A stretch of DNA of 24,375 nt from DASYRX01 sp036003845 (GTDB taxonomy: Bacteria; Gemmatimonadota; Gemmatimonadetes; Gemmatimonadales; Gemmatimonadaceae), in the NCBI GenBank assembly GCA_036003845.1, contig DASYRX010000219.1, forward strand, positions 1-24,375, in the 5' to 3' direction. Numbering within the stretch: the stretch's first letter is position 1; each line of letters begins with the position of its first letter. Below, in pieces: positions 21,596 through 24,375 of the stretch. The notes below the pieces were generated by a model that had not been told where the DNA came from, searched no databases, and worked only from the letters and a program-made list of their open reading frames with translations. The translations under genes were made by a program, and so were the position numbers.

Positions 21596-23049
21596 CATCC
21601 TCGCAAGGCACCGCCTTCTACATCAGCGTGGCGGCGTACATCGCCGTCGTCTGTCTCATCGGGCTACGCAACTATCGCAAGACAAAAAGCGAGGAAGGCT
21701 TTCTCGTCGCCGGCCGCAGCCTAGGACCGATCGTCGGTGGCGCGACGCTCATGGCGAATCAAGTAAGCGCCGGCGCCACGATCGGCATGGTCGGCTTCCA
21801 TTACTTCTCAGGCATCAGCTACGCGTGGACCTGGCCATTGGTGTGGATCGGTTGGGTCGTCTGTGCGCTCTTCGTCGCACCGAAAATGCGCGGACTCGCG
21901 GGCGTGACGCTCCCGGACTACTTCGCAGCGCGCTACGACAGCCGAGCGGCGCGTGGAATTGCGGCGGTCTTCATTCTCATAGCATACAGCGTGATGCTCT
22001 CGGCGCAGTACCAGGCCGGCGGGCTGCTTTTCACGCTCGTCGGCGGCATGTCGTATTCCAAGGCCGTGCTGCTCGTCGCGGGCATAACGACTGTGTACAC
22101 CTTCCTCGGCGGCATGTACAGCAACGCGTACGTTGGTGTGCTCAAGGCTGTGATGCTGCTCGGCTGCTACGTGCTCGCCGTTCCTTTTCTTATTAAACAC
22201 GTGGGCGGCATCGACACGTTAGGGAACGCATTGCACGCACTGGACCCGAGACTGACGGGCAACTGGTTCGGCGTTAGGCAGCTCCTCGCGATCTCGCTCG
22301 CTATCGGACTTGGCCTCGCCTGCGCGCCGTACGAAATCTCAGCAATTTATTCGATGCAAAGCCGACAAATCGTACGTCAAGCAATAGGCTACTCATTCCT
22401 CTTTCAGTCTTTCATCGCGATCGGCGTGCTGATATTCGGGCTCGCAATGCGAGTGAGTGTGCCGCATCTGCCGGACCCGGACCTCGCCACGCCGATGCTC
22501 GGCATGAGTATCCTGCCGTTCTGGATCGGTCTGCTCGTGCTGATGGCCGCGGTGGTGACCTTCACGCGCACGGGTGGCGCCATCCTGCTCACCGTCGCGT
22601 CGGCGATGTCGCACGATCTCTATGCCAAGCTAATGGTGCCTAACGCGAGCGAGCGGGCGAAGGTGCTGGCTGGCCGCATCGCCGTTGTCACGTTCAGCGT
22701 CATTCCGGTGATCCTGGCGCTTAGGCAGCTGAGCCTCGTCAACTGGATCGTCATCTATGCCGCGAAGCTCCTCGTGAGCTTCCTCTTTGTACCCGTCGTG
22801 CTCGGCCTCAATTGGAAACGCGCCACGCGTGCTGGAGCGCTTGCAGCGATGGTCGGAGGACTCGTCACGTGTCTCGTCTGGCTCGCGCAGCGCCAGCCGT
22901 ATGTCTTAGGCCTCGATGCTGCTGAAGCCGGTGTGCTCGTGAGCGCGGCATTGTTCTTTGGCGTCAGCATCATCACGAAGCCGGTGGCGGAGGCGAACCT
23001 CCTGCCTTTTTTTCCAGCCGTTCAGTCAGCATCAGGGGTCGGGAGTTAG
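21592..23049 (+). CDS. Sodium:solute symporter (SSS family)
   Basis: A 485-residue inner-membrane protein with about 13 hydrophobic helices. SSS features include KTKSEEGFLVAGRSLGPIVG followed by ATLMANQVSAGATIGMVGF in helix 2, then YSVMLSAQYQAGG and TRTGGAILLTVASAMSHDLY with the conserved Ser/Thr residues near the second sodium site. The substrate (amino acid, carboxylate, vitamin) cannot be told. The ATG at 21592 overlaps the stop of the upstream membrane protein (ATGA), which decides the start against the longer frame from 21472. With the AstE-like deacylase it forms a likely import-and-process operon. Its TAG stop lies within the first heptamer of a TTAGGGG-type inverted repeat. Confidence 0.92.
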   Translation: MTSSQGTAFYISVAAYIAVVCLIGLRNYRKTKSEEGFLVAGRSLGPIVGGATLMANQVSAGATIGMVGFHYFSGISYAWTWPLVWIGWVVCALFVAPKMRGLAGVTLPDYFAARYDSRAARGIAAVFILIAYSVMLSAQYQAGGLLFTLVGGMSYSKAVLLVAGITTVYTFLGGMYSNAYVGVLKAVMLLGCYVLAVPFLIKHVGGIDTLGNALHALDPRLTGNWFGVRQLLAISLAIGLGLACAPYEISAIYSMQSRQIVRQAIGYSFLFQSFIAIGVLIFGLAMRVSVPHLPDPDLATPMLGMSILPFWIGLLVLMAAVVTFTRTGGAILLTVASAMSHDLYAKLMVPNASERAKVLAGRIAVVTFSVIPVILALRQLSLVNWIVIYAAKLLVSFLFVPVVLGLNWKRATRAGALAAMVGGLVTCLVWLAQRQPYVLGLDAAEAGVLVSAALFFGVSIITKPVAEANLLPFFPAVQSASGVGS

Positions 23050-23158
23050 GGGTTGGGGGTTAGCCCTTCGCGACGCGCTTTCTCGCACGGACTAACGTCC
23101 TTCCATCCGCCCTCTCAGATGCCGGCATTAGGCTAACCCCTAACCCCCACCCCCTAAC
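23045..23158. repeat. Inverted tandem heptamers, TTAGGGG type (second)
   Basis: GTTAGGGGTTGGGGGTTA (23045-23062) pairs at 17 of 18 positions with 23141-23158. The spacer is 78 bases and unlike that of the first TTAGGGG element. The left arm includes the symporter stop codon and the right arm ends 12 bases before the DUF1015 start. Confidence 0.85.
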
Positions 23159-23170
23159 AACTCGGTAGGC

Positions 23171-24375
23171 ATGCCCAGCATCGACCCAATCCCCCGCGCT
23201 CTCGTCCCAGTCGACTCCGCAGCAGCCGATGCACTGGGCGCGCCTAACTACGATGAATTTCAGAGCGACCGCGAGGTGTGGGAGCTGATTCGGGCGAAGC
23301 CCGCGACGGTGCTGCGGGCGACCATGCCGCACTGCGACGTTTCGACTCTCGAACAAATCGGCGAGGACGATTCGGAAGAGGCGCTCGCTCATGCCAAACA
23401 GGTGATGGGGCAAATCATCGCGGACGCACGCACGCGCGAGGTGCGCGATCTTCTTTGGGTTTATGAGCTGACGAGTTCCGAGCGGCCGCAGATCCGCCAG
23501 ATCGGCCTCGGCGGAATGGCTCGTACCGCAGAAATCCGGACACCCCAAAACCCGCAAGGGACGATCATTCGCAACGAGGGGATCCGCGAACCCAAGGCGC
23601 GCGGACGAGCGCGTTTGACTGAGGCGACGCGTGCCGATATGGGCACCGTGAACCTCGCGGTGGACGATGCGAGCGGGGCGCTGCAGGCTGCATTGATCGC
23701 ACACGCCGACGCGACGCCACCGAGCTTCGTGACGACGGATGAAGGAGGCAGCCGGCATCGTGTCTGGCTGGTGCAAGACTCGACAGCTCGTGGACGTCTG
23801 CGCGATCTGCTGATGCGAGAGCCGCGCGCGTATGTCGCCGACGGAAATCATCGCAGCGCCGCGGCCGCGATGCTCGGCTACGAACATTTCCTCACCGTCT
23901 TCTTTCCAGCGGCGACGATGACGATCGCGCCGTACAATCGCCTCATGGAGAACGATGTCTCCGCGTTAGGCGACGTCGCCGCAAAGCTCGGCAGGTCGTT
24001 CGAGGTGGAGCGTCTGAGTCGCGAGCCGTACCAACCTAATCGCACGCACGAAATCGGGTTCTACGATGGAGCGACCTGGTGGCGCCTGAAGCCACGTGCG
24101 GGGACCTTCGATCCCGCCGACGCCGCGCAGGATATCGATGCCGACATCGTGCAGCGGCTGCTCTTCGCCGATGTCTTCGGGATTCACGACGCGCGTGACG
24201 ATCGCCTAACGTTTGTCGGCGCGAACCACGATGCCCGCTGGCTCCAGAGCGAGGTGGACGCTGGCCGCTTCCGCTACGCTGTCACGCTTCCGGCTGTGAC
24301 CATGCGCCAGTTCATCGACGTCTGTCTACAGGATCGTCTGATGCCACCCAAGTCGACCTGGTTCGTCCCGAAGAT
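23171..24375 (+). CDS. DUF1015 family protein (C-terminus cut by window end)
   Basis: An open frame of 401 codons running off the window. The start is MPSIDPIPRALVPVDSAAAD, then GAPNYDEFQSDREVWELI and KPATVLRATMPH, characteristic of DUF1015. The middle has the family signature AYVADGNHRSAAAAMLGYEH followed by FFPAATMTIAPYNRL, and the visible end MPPKSTWFVPK is the usual near-C-terminal block, so only a few tens of residues are probably missing. The function is not established; the DGNHR motif recalls the DGHHR-type motif of ParB/Srx-fold serine kinases such as SerK, which is suggestive only. In other genomes the family often neighbours serine biosynthesis genes, none of which are visible here. 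The start lacks a strong Shine-Dalgarno. Two full uptake-like words are embedded (ALGD, RLTF). Confidence 0.88.
   Translation, partial: MPSIDPIPRALVPVDSAAADALGAPNYDEFQSDREVWELIRAKPATVLRATMPHCDVSTLEQIGEDDSEEALAHAKQVMGQIIADARTREVRDLLWVYELTSSERPQIRQIGLGGMARTAEIRTPQNPQGTIIRNEGIREPKARGRARLTEATRADMGTVNLAVDDASGALQAALIAHADATPPSFVTTDEGGSRHRVWLVQDSTARGRLRDLLMREPRAYVADGNHRSAAAAMLGYEHFLTVFFPAATMTIAPYNRLMENDVSALGDVAAKLGRSFEVERLSREPYQPNRTHEIGFYDGATWWRLKPRAGTFDPADAAQDIDADIVQRLLFADVFGIHDARDDRLTFVGANHDARWLQSEVDAGRFRYAVTLPAVTMRQFIDVCLQDRLMPPKSTWFVPK

Larger units (their letters stand above)
129..24211. repeat. Dispersed 8-bp word CGTTAGGC / GCCTAACG (41 core copies)
   Basis: The 7-mer CGTTAGG or its complement begins at about 129, 803, 1269, 1722, 2250, 4288, 4450, 5123, 5524, 6124, 6987, 8086, 8455, 8838, 9824, 10352, 11117, 11668, 12092, 13248, 13673, 13695, 14146, 14795, 15330, 15665, 16748, 17391, 18181, 18571, 19971, 20016, 20556, 20907, 21216, 21460, 22217, 22272, 22638, 23964 and 24204. 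In 31 of these the eighth base is C, giving CGTTAGGC. Near-matches lie at 2062, 3655, 13335, 17067, 17556, 17903, 18141, 19823 and 23242. The two orientations are balanced (22 versus 19). At about 62-64% GC roughly 3 copies of the 7-mer and 1 of the 8-mer are expected on both strands (hand estimate). Most copies are inside coding sequence. Function is unknown; a DNA-uptake-type signal is the leading inference. Confidence 0.9.

Noticed and set aside
19838..23158. Telomere-like TTAGGG sequence suggesting a linear replicon end or contaminating eukaryotic DNA
   Set aside because: The arrays are short, imperfect, inverted and internal between ordinary bacterial genes.
23060..23887. 275-codon minus-strand open frame opposite DUF1015
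   Set aside because: The plus strand encodes unmistakable DUF1015 blocks through the same bases; the minus frame also crosses the inverted repeat.

Overview
The window is about 24 kb of GC-rich bacterial chromosome, densely packed with about 20 genes on both strands. There are no rRNAs, tRNAs, CRISPR arrays or insertion sequences that I can see. Gene content suggests a free-living, diderm soil or freshwater heterotroph: many signal peptides, an outer-membrane barrel, serine/threonine kinases, two-component systems, a PQQ dehydrogenase with its cytochrome c, and a TonB-plug-like lipoprotein. The phylum Gemmatimonadota fits best, but that is inference from protein style only.

Layout. (1) 1-2037, minus strand: the start of an exported protein, an NAD-type malic enzyme and a tiny predicted lipoprotein just upstream of it. 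(2) 2278-6068, plus strand: an NsrR-like Rrf2 regulator, the relic of a DUF6544-type gene, a DUF3108 protein, and a YceI protein followed by an outer-membrane porin-like protein. (3) 6126-9656, minus strand: a signalling island of a histidine kinase that lacks the usual phospho-accepting His, a NarL-type response regulator overlapping it by ATGA, and a PAS/GAF histidine kinase. (4) 9769-13678, plus strand: a Ser/Thr kinase fused to an alpha/beta-hydrolase, an acetamidase/formamidase, and a PP2C phosphatase. (5) 13705-15965, minus strand: a PQQ alcohol dehydrogenase with lanthanide-type residues and its cytochrome c, with a plug-like lipoprotein diverging at 16067. (6) 16644-24375: an MFS transporter, threonine dehydratase, DinB protein, an AstE-type deacylase with an unknown membrane protein and a sodium:solute symporter (operon), and a DUF1015 protein cut by the window end.

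The most striking signal is not a gene. The non-palindromic word CGTTAGG (usually CGTTAGGC) occurs 41 times on the two strands by hand count, 31 of them as the full 8-mer. About 3 and 1 would be expected from base composition. It sits inside genes in several reading frames, forces rare codons (TTA, CTA, AGG), supplies several stop codons, and in one place forms a head-to-head pair that makes a terminator-like hairpin between convergent genes. This is how DNA-uptake sequences behave in Neisseria and Pasteurellaceae, but I know of no described system using this word.

A second layer is a set of five intergenic inverted repeats. Their arms are short tandem repeats of differing sequence (CAGCTGACAGCT-like, CACAGAGAA, GAGGTCA, and TTAGGGG twice) separated by unrelated spacers. 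They almost fill the gaps in which they lie.
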